A stretch of DNA of 64,000 bases from Marthasterias glacialis (GCA_911728455.2 OU452236.1:5946171-6010170), one strand, 5' to 3'. Numbered from the stretch's first letter, positions 48,067 through 59,987 are shown. Translations and numbers: made by a program. Notes: generated from the letters alone by a model not told the origin.

Positions 48067-49867
48067 TTGTATAGGATAAGAACTGACAAGTGAGGAGTCT
48101 TGTTTTTATTGAAGTGTAGTCGTTTAATCATTTTATTTGTAGAACTACACAAACTTCACTTGAACAAGCAAGGGTTCATCATCACGCCCCTTGTGATTTT
48201 GACAAAATGTAAAATCTGCATCAAAGGCAATTGCTAAAATTCAAGGCTTACCCCTTGTGTTTTTAACACAAAATGTCAAGTACAAAATAAAGGCAACATT
48301 TTGCAAAAATGTAAGGCTTACCCTTGTGATTTGAACGCAAAGTGTGGAATATACAAAATTGGCAAACATTTGCAAAAATGTAAGGCTTACCCCTTGTGAT
48401 TTGAACGCAAAGTGTGGAATATACAAAAAAGGCAAACATTTGCAAAAATGCAAGGCTTACCCCTTGTGACTTGAACGCAAAGTGTCAAATTTGGAATAAA
48501 GGCAACATGTGCAAAAATGCAAGGCTTACCCCTTGTGATTTGAACGCAAAGTGTCGAATATACTAAAAAGGCAAACATTTGCAAAAATGCAAAGCTTACC
48601 CCTTGTTATTTGAACGCAAAGTGTCAAACATAAAGAAAAGGCAAACAATTACAAAAATGCAAGGCTTATCCCTTGTGATTGTAGCACAAAGTGTCGATTA
48701 TAAAATAAAGGCAAACATTTGCAAGAATGCAAGGCTAACCCCTTGTGATTTGATCGCAGAGTGTCAAATATAAAAAAAAGGCAAACATTTGCAAAAATGT
48801 AAGGCTTACCCCTTGTGATTTGAATGCAAAGTGTCAAATATAAAATAAAGGCAAACATTTGCAAAAATGTAAGGCTTACCCCTTGTGATATGAACGCAAA
48901 GTGTGGAATATACAAAAAAGGCAAACATTTGCAAAAATGTAAGGCTTACCCCTTGTGATTTGAACGCAAAGTGTGGAATATACAAAAAAGGCAAACATTT
49001 GCAAAAATGCAAGGCTTACCCCTTGTGACTTGAACGCAAAGTGTCAAATTTGGAATAAAGGCAACATGTGCAAAAATGCAAGGCTTACCCCTTGTGATTT
49101 GAACGCAAAGTGTCGAATATACAAAAAAGGCAAACATTTGCAAAAATGCAAAGCTTACCCCTTGTTATTTGAACGCAAAGTGTCAAACATAAAGAAAAGG
49201 CAAACAATTACAAAAATAAAAGGCTTACCCCTTGTGATTGTAGCACAAAGTGTCGATTATAAAATAAAGGCAAACATTTGCAAAAAAGGAAGGCTTACCC
49301 CTTGTGATATGAACGCAAAGTGTGGAAAATACAAAAAAGGCAAACATTTGCAAAAATGTAAGGCTTACCCCTTGTGATTTGAACGCAAAGTGTGGAATAT
49401 ACAAAAAAGGCAAACATTTGCAAAAATGCAAGGCTTACCCCTTGTGATTTGAACGCAAAGTGTGGAATATACAAAAAAGGCAAACATTTGCAAAAATGCA
49501 AAGCTTACCCCTTGTTATTTGAACGCAAAGTGTCAAACATAAAGAAAAGGCAAACAATTACAAAAATGCAAGGCTTACCCCTTGTGATTGTAGCACAAAG
49601 TGTCGATTATAAAATAAAGGCAAACATTTGAAAGAATGCAAGGCTTACCCCTTGTGATTTGATCGCAAAGTGTCAAATATAAAAAAAGGCAAACATTTGC
49701 AAAAATGTAAGGCTTACCCCTTGTGATTTGAACGCAAAGTGTCAAATATAAAATAAAGGCAAACATTTGCAAAAATGTAAGGCTTACCCCTTGTGATATG
49801 AACGCAAAGTGTCAATTATAAAATAAAGGCAAACATTTGTAAAAATGCAAGGCTTGCCCCTTGTGAT

Positions 49868-50331
49868 TAAGAAAAATAATCCACTGCACCCACTTTTCCA
49901 ACAACAGCCAGCGGGCAAGCGGCTCAAATCCAGATACAGCTTCCTGAATGCTGTAGAGCCACTTGATACCAGCCCTTACAACCAAAGGATGACCTTGTGG
50001 TCCAACAACCGCCAGACCACTCCACATAAACTCTCCCTCAGCCCAAAGGAATCCCTCGCATCCTGCTCCAGCCAGACTTGGCCTTTTTGGCCAAGCCTCA
50101 ACCGCCTAAGAACTGGTTACGGTTGATGAAGAGTCCAAACGCAGAGGTGGGGGTTTGGTGACGAAAAAACAGCATGTGAATGCGGCCAGGAACAGACAAT
50201 GGAACATCTGTTAGCCTGCCCACTCCTGCCAGAGCCATGCACCCAAGATGACCTGGAAGCCATGAACTGCCATGCCAGAGCCTGTGTGGAGCACTGGACG
50301 GGACTTGTGTAGTGACTCGATAAGAAGAAGA
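49868..50331 (+). pseudogene. 5'-truncated LINE 3' end inserted in the satellite
   Basis: The + strand encodes SLNRLRTGYG, then, after two in-frame stops, RVQTQRWGFG and CECGQEQTMEHLLACPLL, then a terminal stop at 50310-50312. This matches the C-terminal LNRLRTG...W...C-CG...QTM-H...CP zinc-knuckle-like end of Jockey/RTE-type retrotransposon reverse transcriptases. Only the last part of the protein remains and it is interrupted, so the copy is dead. The 3' end GATAAGAAGAAGAC lacks poly(A). CTTGTGATT lies on both sides of the insertion, consistent with a target duplication of about 9-12 bp. Confidence 0.75.
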
Positions 50332-53300
50332 CCTCTTGTGATTTGAACGCAAAGTGTCAAATATAAAATAAAGGCAAACATTTGCAAAAATGCAAGGCTT
50401 ACCCCTTGTGACTTGAATGCAAAGTGTCAAATTTGGAATAAAGGCAAACATTTGCAAAAATGCAAGGCTTACCTCTTGTGATTTGAACGCAAAGTGTCAA
50501 ATATAAAATAAAGGCAACATTTGCAAAAATGCAAGGCTTACCCCTTGTGACTTGAATGCAAAGTGTCAAATTTGGAATAAAGGCAAACATTTGCAAAAAT
50601 GCAAGGCTTACCTCTTGTGATTTGAACGCAAAGTGTCAAATATAAAATAAAGGCAAAATTATGCAAAAATGCAAGGCTTACCCCTTGTAATTTGAACACA
50701 AAGTGTCAAATAAAAAATAAAGGCAAACATTTGTAAAAATGCAAGGCTTACCCCTTGTGACTTGAAAGCAAAGTGTCAAATTTGGAATAAAGGCCAATAT
50801 TTGCAAAAATGCAAGGCTTACCCCTTGTGATTTGAATGCAAAGTGTCAAATATAAAATAAAGGCAACATTTTGCAAAAATGGGAAGCTTACCCCTTGTGA
50901 TTTTGACACAAAATGTCAATAACAAAATAAAGGCAAACCTTTGTAAAAATGCAAGGCTTACCCCTTGTAGTTTGAACACAAAGTGTCAAATTTGGAATAA
51001 AGGCAAACATTTGCAAAAGTGCAAGGCTTACCCCTTGTGATTTGAACGCAAAGTGTCAAATATAAAATAAAGGCAAACATTTGCAAAAATGCAAAGCTTA
51101 CCCCTTGTGATTGTAGCACAAAGTGTCGAAAATAAAATAAAGGCAAACATTTGCAAAAATGCAAGGCTTACCCCTTGTGACTTGAAAGCAAAGTGTCAAA
51201 TTTGGAATAAAGGCAAACATTTGCAAAAATGCAAGGCTTATCCCTTGTGATTTGAACGCGAGGTGTCGAATATAAAATAAAGGCAACATTTTGCAAAAAT
51301 GGGAAGCTTACCCCTTGTGATTTTGACACAAAATGTCAATAACAAAATAAAGGCAAACATTTGCAAAAATGCAAGGCTTACCCCTTGTAATTTGAACGCA
51401 AAGTGTCAAATAAAAAATAAAGGCAAACATTTGTAAAAATGCAAGGCTTACCCCTTGTGACTTGAAAGCAAAGTGTCAAATTTGAAATAAAGGCAAACAT
51501 TTGCAAAAATGCAAGGCTTACCCCTTGTGATTTGAATGCAAAGTGTCAAATATAAAATAAAGGCAACATTTTGCAAAAATGGGAAGCTTACCCCTTGTGA
51601 TTTTGACACAAAATGTCAATAACAAAATAAAGGCAAACATTTGCAAAAATGCAAGGTTTACCCCTTGTGATTGTAGCACAAAGTGTCGAATATAAACTAA
51701 AGGCAACTATTTGCAAGAATGCAAGGCTTACCCCTTGTGATTTGAACGCAAAGTGTCAAATATAAAGAAAAGGCAAACATTTGTTAAAATGCAAGGCTTA
51801 CCCCTTGTGATTCGAACGCAAAGTGTCAAATATAAATTAAAGGCAAACATTTGTAAAAATGCAAGACTTACCCATTGTGATTTTTTTGCAAAGTGTCAAA
51901 TATAAAATAAAGGCAAACATTTGTTAAAATGCAAGGTGTATCCCTTGTGACTGGAATGCAAAGTGTCAAATATAAAACAAAGGCAACATTATGCAAAAAA
52001 TGCAAGGCTTACACCTTGTGATTTTAACACAAAGTGTCAAATATAGAAAAAAGGCAAACACTTGCAAAAATGCAAGGCTTACCCCCTTGTGATTTTAACA
52101 CAAAGTGTCAGATATTAAATAACAACAAAATTTGGCAAAAATGCAAAGCTTACCCCTTGTAATTTTAACACCAAATATGTCAAATATGAAATAAAGGCAA
52201 CTTTTGAAGAAATGCAAGGCTTACCCCATGTGTTCTTAGCACAAAATATCAAATTTGGAATAAAGGCAAACATTTGTAAAAATGCAAGACTTACCCATTG
52301 TGATTTTTTTGCAAAGTGTCAAATATAAAATAAAAGCAAACATTTGTTAAAATGCAAGGCGTATCCCTTGTGACTGGAATGCAAAGTGTTAAATATAAAA
52401 CAAAGGCAACATTATGCAAAAAATGCAAGGCTTACACCTTGTGATTTTAACACAAAGTGTCAAATATAGAAAAAAGGCAAAACTTCACCAAAATGGAAGT
52501 CTTACCCTTTGTGGTATTAACACATCAAATGTGAAATAAAGGCAACATTTTGAAGAAACAAAAGACTTAACCCTTGTGAATTTTGAACCAAAATGTCAAA
52601 CTGATACAAAGGCACAAATTTGAAGAAATGCAAAGCTCACCCAATTTTGTTTCCTACACATTGTGCCAAATTTAAAATAAAGGCAAAAGTTTGAAAACAT
52701 TCAAGGTTTACCCCTTGTGATTTTAACAAACAACCAAACATTAAATAAAGGCAACATTTTGCAAAAATGCAATGCATACACCTTTTGATTTTTTACATAT
52801 CAAATGAAGAATAAAGATAACATTTTGAAGAAATGCAAGTATTACCCCGTGATTTTAACCCTCTAAAAATGTCAAATCTGAAACAAAGACAATATTTTGC
52901 AAAAATGCAAAGCTCAACACTTGTAATTTTAACATCAAATATCAAATTTAATATAAAAGCAGACACTTGCAAAAATGCAAGGCTTACCCCCTTCTGATTT
53001 TAATACAAATGTCAAATATGAATAAAAGGCAAAGGTTTGCTAAAATAAAAAGCTTCCCCCTTGTGATTTTAACACAAAATAAAATAAAGGCAACATCTTG
53101 AGTACCTCCTAGTGATTTTTGACATAAAATGTCAAAGATGAAATGTAGGAAAACATTTTGAAAATTGCAAAGCTTACCCCTTGTGATCAATAAATTGTGG
53201 ACTACAGGCACAATTCTGAAAAGTGCATTGCTTGAGTAGGCCTAACCCTAGTGTTTTTGTCACAAAATGTCAAATATGAAATATGGGCAAAATTGTGAAA

Positions 53301-53962
53301 GATGCAAGGTTTACCCCTTGTGATATTTAAAACAAATGTCAAATATGAAATAAAGGAAGTATTTTGCAAAAATGCAACCTCTTGTGACTTTAACAAATAA
53401 TATCAAATTTGACAAAAAAAGGCAACATATTGAAGAAATGCAAGCCTAGGCTTACCCCTTGTGATTTTAGTAAAAAAATGTCATACATGAAAAAAGGCAA
53501 AATTAAGTAAAAATCCAAGGTTTTTTTACTCCTTGTGATTTTACACAAAATGTCTTGACATAGAGGCAACATTTTTAAAAAAGTGCAAGGCAAACAACAA
53601 AAAATCAAAGATAAAATAAAGGCAAAATTTTCTAAAAAAGCAATCCTCACCCGTTTGTGGAATAAAGGCAAAATTGTGAAGAAATGCAAGTCTTACCCAT
53701 TTTGACAAAATGTCAAATATGAAATAAAGGTAAAACTTCAGAAAAATGCAAGGCTTAACCCCTGTGATTGACACGAAATGTCAAATATGGAATAAAGCAA
53801 AATTTTGAATTAAAATGCAAGGTTTACCACTGTTGAGTTTTACACAAAATATCAAAAATAAAATTTGACAAATTTTGAAGAAATGCAAGGCTTGCCCTAT
53901 GTGAGTTTTAGACAAAATATTAAAATTATGTCCAATCAAACGGCAAGATTTTGAAGAAACCC

Positions 53963-54251
53963 CTGGTAGTTATTAATCTTCCTGGAATTCCTCATGGGAA
54001 TATGATTGGAGGCAGCCAGAAAACACCAGGACGACACCCCCCTTTATTAAGTGTACTGGGTTCTTTTACGTGCACTGAGTACACAACACACGGGACCTAC
54101 GGCTTTACGTCCCGTCCGAAAGATGAAGCAATATTGGTCAAGTGTCTTGCTTAAAGGACACAAGTGTCATGACCAGGACTCAAACCCACACTCTGCTGAT
54201 CATAAACACCGTATGCAGAGGCAGAGCTTGAGTCCGCTCAGCCATGACAAC
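53963..54251 (-). mobile_element. SINE family 2 copy inside the satellite array
   Basis: Words TTACGTCCCGTCCGAAAGAT, GACCAGGACTCAAACCCACA and CTTGAGTCCGCTCAGCCATG. ACCCCT flanks it on both sides (a possible target duplication), and satellite units resume at 54255. Confidence 0.7.
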
Positions 54252-54699
54252 CCCTCATAAGTTTTACACGAAATATCAAAAAAATGGTGAATAAAGTCAA
54301 AATTTTGAAGAAATACAAGGCTTACCCCTTGTGAGTTTTACACAAACTATCAAATAATGTCGAATCAGAGGGCAAAAGTTGAAGAAACCCCTCGTAAGTT
54401 TTACAAAAATATTGAATAGGGAATAATACTAATAGTAATACTAATAGGCTAGAGTAGAGAAAGCAAACATAACGAAATTAGTGACTGTGTCTGTGAGTTT
54501 AACTTTTGAACTATTAATAATAAGTGGTGTAAGTGGTAATTAATAAGTAAAGGCAAAATTTTGCAGAAATACAAGGCTTACCTCAGACCTGATCCAGGTT
54601 GGACTCCTCCTTTGCCCTCTTTAAAAAAACTGAAAGATAAATTTCCAGGTCTGCATCAATTCAATAACATAACAAACAACAGTCCTAGTTACACGAGGG

Positions 54700-55086
54700 C
54701 GCTACACAGTCACATGCTTATCATGTGACTTCTGTATTACGTATGCACCAAGCTTCCTGAATGAACGAAGTCTGTCGGGTCATGGTCGGGTGTCTTGTTG
54801 GAGTGTTGTTTTGATTTCAGTCATCAACATTTTCCGGATTAATTAGTAGTTCCTAGTAGTATCTAGTACAGCATTCCATCACCATCTTCTGCTCTGAATT
54901 CGTCTACTGTCAGCCAAGATTTATGGGCATTTTCTTCACAAAGATACACACGTCTATCTAACTGTTCCAAACACACGGGTTCGGGTAGATTAAGAAGCAG
55001 GCTGTTTGCGGCTGTGTAGTGTGTGTTGGTCGTTTCTAATCTACGAAGTAGTATTCTGTTTGCACTTAAGACTGATTGGTTTGAAC
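54700..55086 (+). promoter_or_regulatory. Probable BBLN promoter and 5' UTR
   Basis: This is the unique sequence between the end of the satellite array and the BBLN ATG. No TATA box is seen. A dyad TCACATG-N4-TCATGTGA (54710-54728) contains two E-box-like CACATG/CATGTG cores, and an ETS-like TTTCCGG lies at 54831. The transcription start is not determined. Confidence 0.35.
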
Positions 55087-55192
55087 ATGGGTGAATACGG
55101 AGAAGGACCCAACAAATCAACGAAGGACAACTCAAAAGAAAATAACTTGTTCACATCCACTGAAACTGAGGAAGATATCGAGGCAACAGAAG
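55087..55192 (+). CDS. BBLN: BBLN exon 1
   Basis: Starts at the ATG in GAACATGGG and encodes 35 residues plus one base (Glu codon split over the junction). The segment is acidic and low in complexity, as expected for the variable N-terminus of the family. Open frame continues upstream, but it has no homology and lies in probable 5' UTR. Confidence 0.9.
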
Positions 55193-56346
55193 GTAAAAAA
55201 GGTTCACGAATTATGCAAATAATAATTTTTTAAGTATTACCTCAAGTCCTATCTGGTACCTTGTAGTTATTAACCTCCTAAACTCCTCATGGGAGTATGA
55301 GCTGGAGGCAGCCGGAAACACCGGGGCGAACACCTTCTCTTACCGATAAGTGTACTGGGTTCTTTTACGTGCATTACACAACACACGGGACCTAGGACTT
55401 TACGTCCCATCCGAAGGATGAAGCTATAATGGTTAAGTGTCTTGCTTTTATTAGGACACAGGTGTCATGACCAGGACTTGAACCCACACTTTGTTTATCA
55501 GAAACACCAGAGATCAACTGTAAGTCAAGTGTAATGCCCATTCATGGACTTCGAAAGTTAAGCAATTTATGCCTTATTTAAATTAACCTAACCTCTTGTA
55601 CACTAAACAACAATGAGCTAAGCAAGAAAATTTGCCATGGTCCGGGGGAGTGGGGAGGAGGGGGGGGGGGCTTGCCTACACACCTGCTTCTTACCAAAAT
55701 CAGATTGTATGTTAACTTGAAATTGATGACATGTAAATTAAAATAGCGGTGATTGGGGTTACACAATAGAGGGTATGCACAACCGTTTTCCTTATGTAAA
55801 CTTATGGCCGTTTTGACCTCATTGAGGGCGCTGTTGTACATATCTCTATAAAAAATGATGACATCAGACGTATAAGGTGTATTTTCCATGTTTGGATCTA
55901 CCAAATCTCCAGAGTGGATTTGGTTGTGTGTGTCTTCAGAAGGTCAGCACGTGGTTTACAATCATTCAATTGTATTTGTAACTAGATTGGAAATAGTTTG
56001 GAAAATACCAACATGGGGGAACTGTGGCCCTACTGTTTTTCTCCATCGTTCTAGACAGCCAGAATAAAAACCAGGTGCTGCAGGACTGCTTTTTTGTTAT
56101 CCCAGGTGCTTTATAAAATAAAGGATATCCGTCTCAACTTTGATGGTCAAACTTTTCTTTTCAGAGTACACAGTCTTGGAGGAGACGCTAGATCAGCTCG
56201 ACTCTTGTCTGGATGACCTGGAGCAGAAGAACGACTCCTTGAATAACAAGCTCAAAGAGCTTCTTGAATCAACTCAGCAGATCCATCAAGAGATGTCCGC
56301 ACAGAGGTTGAAGGAGGGCCAGGATACGGACGCTACCAACTCATAA
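55087..56346 (+). CDS. BBLN: Bublin coiled-coil protein (C9orf16/UPF0184 family)
   Basis: Two exons, 55087-55192 and 56165-56346, are joined by a GT-AG intron (ACAGAAG|GTAAAA; CTTTTCAG|AGTAC) with matching phase, giving a complete 95-residue protein. The ATG at 55087 is chosen because it opens a short acidic N-terminus (MGEYGEGPNK, ETEEDIEATE) like that of vertebrate BBLN (83 residues). The second exon encodes the family signature: YTVLEETLDQLDSCLDDLEQ followed by KNDSLNNKLKELLESTQQI, a heptad-patterned coiled coil that aligns with INSCLDHLEEKNDHLHARLQ in human. Family members are small cytoplasmic proteins; the nematode orthologue organises intermediate filaments at the apical intestinal cortex. 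The intron carries a minus-strand SINE (55245-55520) close to the donor. The gene lies downstream of EEIG on the same strand and converges with a collagen gene. Confidence 0.93.
55245..55520 (-). mobile_element. SINE family 2 copy in the BBLN intron
   Basis: Contains CACGGGACCTAGGACTTTAC, GTCCCATCCGAAGGATGA and GACCAGGACTTGAACCCACA. Its left flank (TAGTTATTAACCTCCTAAACTCCTCATGGGA) is shared with the 53963-54251 copy, so both keep the same tail end. Insertion is about 50 bp past the splice donor. Confidence 0.65.
56165..56346 (+). CDS. BBLN: BBLN exon 2 (coiled coil, stop TAA)
   Basis: Pyrimidine-rich acceptor (ACTTTTCTTTTCAG). Encodes the conserved coiled coil and a polar tail ending QDTDATNS. 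The stop is TAA at 56344-56346. Confidence 0.95.
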
Positions 56347-57689
56347 CACCTTGGGTTGAAACGCGGGAAAAGTAAACCCAGAACTGACTGTTGTTCTCGG
56401 GTGTGTCTTATTACTGCAGCCAGAACAAGGGATGTTTTCGTTGTTGTTGAAATTGACTAACAGTTAAGCAATAACCTACACTGTTCATGGTTACAAAAAA
56501 AGCAGCCCTGCTGGAGAGCAGTTAAACAGCGTGGATTGAGTGATTGAATTGGTAATTGGCCAGAGTGCAAAATCAAGTTGCAGGGGAAACCAAATCTTCA
56601 CAGGGGTATCCCAGTGTAATAGATCATGTATTTATTTAAGTTAATGTGAGGGACTACCTCAGTAGTTGACCTAATATAGATATATATAAAAATCTGTACA
56701 TAATTGATACTCATAGTATATTTGAAGGTTTACACGGTGATATTGTCTGACAATGAGGGTGCTAATGTCGCCTATTAACCATGATGGGGCATTTGTTTTT
56801 GAATTAAAAATCTGGCTACAGAGCCTTTGGCAAAACATGCCTATTTCAGTGATGTCAAAATCATGGCAGCAATTCTAAAAATTAGACAAAACAAGGACAA
56901 ACCATTGAAAACCTGACAAAATAATTCACAAAAATTCTATTAACAAATGTTACCATGTATGTAGTGAATTAAAACATTCCAACTTATTACAGAGAACAGG
57001 CTCGAAATTTGTTTTAATGGTGGAGGGACTGATGTTGACTTTACTTTGTTTGACGTACACCAGTAAAGAGTGGAATGGAGGAATGGGGTTAACTAGGTCT
57101 GGGATTAAGGGTTGGTGTTCTTGTCATAATCACCATCGTAATCCATTTGGAGGATCAGTGCTGATCTGTAAAAGGATTAAAACTCTTCAAAGTCTGATAT
57201 CATTTTAAATTTTATTCAGTATCAAATAAGAACTAATTAATTACAAAGCTACGTGCTATTAGTGATTCAAGACAACAGAAAAAAATGAGTTTAAAAACAA
57301 TTGATGATCTCAGCATTTGAGCCCCTTACCCAGCGAAAAAAGGCGACAGTATTAATTTCAGGAACTGGGAAATAACAGTTAAAATCTTGAAAAAAACATT
57401 CACAGTATTTGAAGTGGTTGATTGAAGATTTGTTTTTCTCAGCTTTTTGTTTGTGAAGTCAACAGATGAAGCTGTTCCATGACCCGGTGTAATGGATTGC
57501 AAAACACACAGGGAACAAACTACGTCTTTAGTAGTTATTAGAATCAAATTGTTTTAAGCTACCTTTACTTGGAAAACTATATTTTTGGGTCTCATTAAAC
57601 ATTTCATCAGAAACGTGAACTAGTTTGTTGACATGAATGAACATTTGTTGTCCTCAGTCTAACTTACAAAATAGATCACAAAGGAAGGG

Positions 57690-57835
57690 GCCAATTTTGT
57701 GGAGGTTAACACAAATAGTTTGCAAGCAAAAAATTATCTGCTTAGCCAAAAATAGATTGCCAGTCTAAATCCTATGTTATGTATAATGCCATGACTGGTT
57801 CCCTGTCTAGTTGATGAAATTGTTCAGCACTGTCT
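57690..57835. mobile_element. MITE-like remnant of the GGGCCCAATTTCAT family
   Basis: Starts GGGGCCAATTTTGTGGAGG and carries ATCTGCTTAGCCAAAAATAG and ATAATGCCATGACTGGTTCC. The right end is not seen. Confidence 0.4.
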
Positions 57836-58189
57836 TCTGTAACTGTACATGAACCCCTGACAGTCGGGAATAAGACTTCCCTGCTAACAACTTCCACAGA
57901 ACTTTAAAAATCATTGGTAGAGGGCTTTCTTTTCACACTACCAGAACGTTAAAAATAATACTGCGATTACTACTAAAGCTAGGTTACAAGAACTATGTTA
58001 ATACTATAACTTATCACATAAACAAAACTTGGACAGCGTGTTGACGACACGTCTAGCTAAATACTACAGAATCATCAGCTGCTGGAGAAATCTCCCCCAG
58101 ATGTCTACGTTTTTAGTCAAACAGTTTGAGCCACACTTCCACTTCTTGAACAACACTGTCATTATGTAATTTCCGAATGAACAGCTTCA

Positions 58190-58265
58190 GCAGTGGCTAT
58201 GGCCGGAATGTCGAAAAGTAGTATTTTTCGATGCTGTCGCTCCAGCCAGCGGCCATAGCCATAGC
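58190..58265. repeat. Hairpin / small foldback repeat
   Basis: GTGGCTATGGCCGGAATGTC and, inverted, ATGGCTATGGCCGCTGG flank a centre with GTCGAAAA/TTTTTCGA. Arms are about 30 bp. Confidence 0.55.
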
Positions 58266-58751
58266 GGAAGTCACTTTAGTCTTGGACATTGAGTCAACAA
58301 AAACAGCAATATTTTGTTGCTTCCACCCCAAGGCTGTGCCCAGATTTAACAGCATCGGAAGTGCTGGAATGCTGATTTGTCCTATTCTTCAATGATGTTA
58401 ATGCAACAAATAGCCGTAGCCAGTTGATTCTGCAACTAGGTTTGGTTACTTTTACCAAACCATGCCATAGACTCTGTTTGATGTTGGAAACACCGTGTAA
58501 AATGTACACTGCTTCAAACTTGATGACAGAGCCTAAGCTCAAGCCCAGTTTTGGAAAAGGCCTGTGGATTGTGTGGAAGGAAAACAAGATGGCTGTGAGG
58601 TCATAGGCCAATCTTGGGCCCTTGCTGAGTTGTGTTTGGCTTTTGGCTGCAGTGGCAGTAGAACTATAAGAATTGGAAGTTAAGTAGAACCCCTGCAGCT
58701 ACTACATTTATTTTTGAACTGATGGCTGTGGTTATTATGGCTAGGTCACTG

Positions 58752-58934
58752 TATAGACCTTTATCATGGTGCGGCCATCTTGATTTTCTCCCATTCAAAC
58801 CAATGTAACCAAACCGAGGCTGGAAGGGCAAATAGTCTGGTTCCTTTTTGTGAATATTGAAATATTAGCATCTATTACTGTTATTGGATACAGGGAACAT
58901 GACCAAGATGGTGGCAGCATGATAAAGGTCTATA
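58752..58934. mobile_element. MITE family D (TATAGACCTTTATCATG ends)
   Basis: Ends TATAGACCTTTATCATG and CATGATAAAGGTCTATA are perfect inverted repeats, continuing as G(C/G)GGCCATCTTG-like sequence. The outer TATA may include a TA target duplication. A diverged relative with GCAGCCATCTT and GACCAGGATGGTTGCAGCAT lies at 41425-41601 in the EEIG 3' region. Confidence 0.75.
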
Positions 58935-59987
58935 CATCAACACTGCCATAACCACAGTCTAAGCCACTCAAACTTCAAATAAAAACGAAATACAAAATCC
59001 TTCTGGAGACCCTTGGTGGCAGCAGACTCGACAAGTTGTTCTTGAAAGAATGTGCAAGTTCAAGATGACGGTAATAGTGGATATTACCACGTTACGTCTG
59101 CTGCCACCATGCATCTCTGAGTCCCCCATTCTTTCATACGCAAAACAACAAAACACCACTAAACAATACATTAATATCTCATCTCTAATAAAACAAGAGA
59201 TTTCATTTTTAAAATAAAGTCTAACAAAAACAGAATAGCACCAATGAGCAGTTAATACAAGGACCCGATAAAAAATATTACAGGATCCCAAATTTTTTTA
59301 AAAAGGAAGGAATATCCCATATAATTTCCATTCATAAAAGCCAGAACATTACATTTTCACCTACTTTTTTTTATACAAAGTGTTTTTGACAAAAATTGTT
59401 CTACATGTTAAAAGCTTTTTCTTCTAACTACAAAACAAAAATGCCTTCATTTACAGCAAAGTATCAAATTCTAGTGATCAAACAATAAAAATAAAATAAA
59501 TGCACCTTAAATATATATTAAAAGCTGAGAGATTGTCTAGTTTATGAGTGTATTTTTGTGTAAAGTTTGCCATTAAATAAATTTGGTTATTTCTCCATGA
59601 AAGAAAATGCCACTTTTAACCCACCAGTGGCCAATGACTCTTGGCAAGTTAATACAGTTTTAAATTCAGTTATATTCCTTGAAAACAGCCAGAGGCAAAT
59701 CTCATTCAATTTATGATTTAAAGTACAAATCTTTCAAACCATCTTTATCTCTCTTATGAAAATAACTTCAACAAAGTACTTGGTGCCCTCTATTGTAAAT
59801 TAAAAAATAAAAATAAAACACTATTCCCCATGATTTAAAATTGTCTTTTGGGAAAATTGTCCCAAACAAGTGTCGATGCCAGTAAAAAAAAAAAGGACTG
59901 AATTTGACTATCATGACGCACATCATTTCTCTGGAATCTAGTACCACATTGTCACACTACAAAGTAACTCTACTTGGTCCTAAACTC

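Larger units (their letters stand above)
40618..48085 (+). other. Probable long EEIG 3' UTR and 3' flank
   Basis: No coding exon follows the EEIG stop. Two candidate poly(A) signals are present (42660 and 48061), so the 3' UTR is either about 2 kb or about 7.5 kb. The region contains MITE-like and SINE insertions, two of them nested (44095-44470, 46218-46810). An AT-rich stretch at about 45340-45850 is crowded with ATTGAT/ATCAAT words. Transcript data would decide the end. Confidence 0.5.
48170..54585 (+). repeat. Satellite array, about 70-bp unit, filling the EEIG-BBLN gap
   Basis: The unit reads GCAAAAATGCAAGGCTTACC CCTTGTGATTTGAACGCAAA GTGTCAAATATAAAATAAAG GCAAACATTT (70 bp). About 55 good units run to about 52500, then about 20 degenerate units run to 53960, with scattered relics to 54585. 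Higher-order structure is visible: a unit pair with CTTGTTATTTGAACGC and GATTGTAGCACAAAG recurs at 48594, 49151 and 49501, and GGGAAGCTTACCCC recurs at 50881, 51301 and 51581 (steps of 420 and 280 bp). Most units carry AATAAA on the + strand and the dyad TTGCA-AAAA-TGCAA. All the 60-134-codon frames here are repeat translations, not genes. Confidence 0.95.

Noticed and set aside
48241..50596. Many 60-134-codon frames such as repeated KKANICKNARLTPCD or FCIFHTLRSNHKG peptides
   Set aside because: They come from the 70-bp satellite. Unit length is 1 modulo 3 and the frames occur on both strands; there is no start, splice or conservation signal.
54863..55135. 90-codon minus-strand frame opposite BBLN exon 1
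   Set aside because: It is the complement of the BBLN 5' UTR and first exon; no homology recognised.
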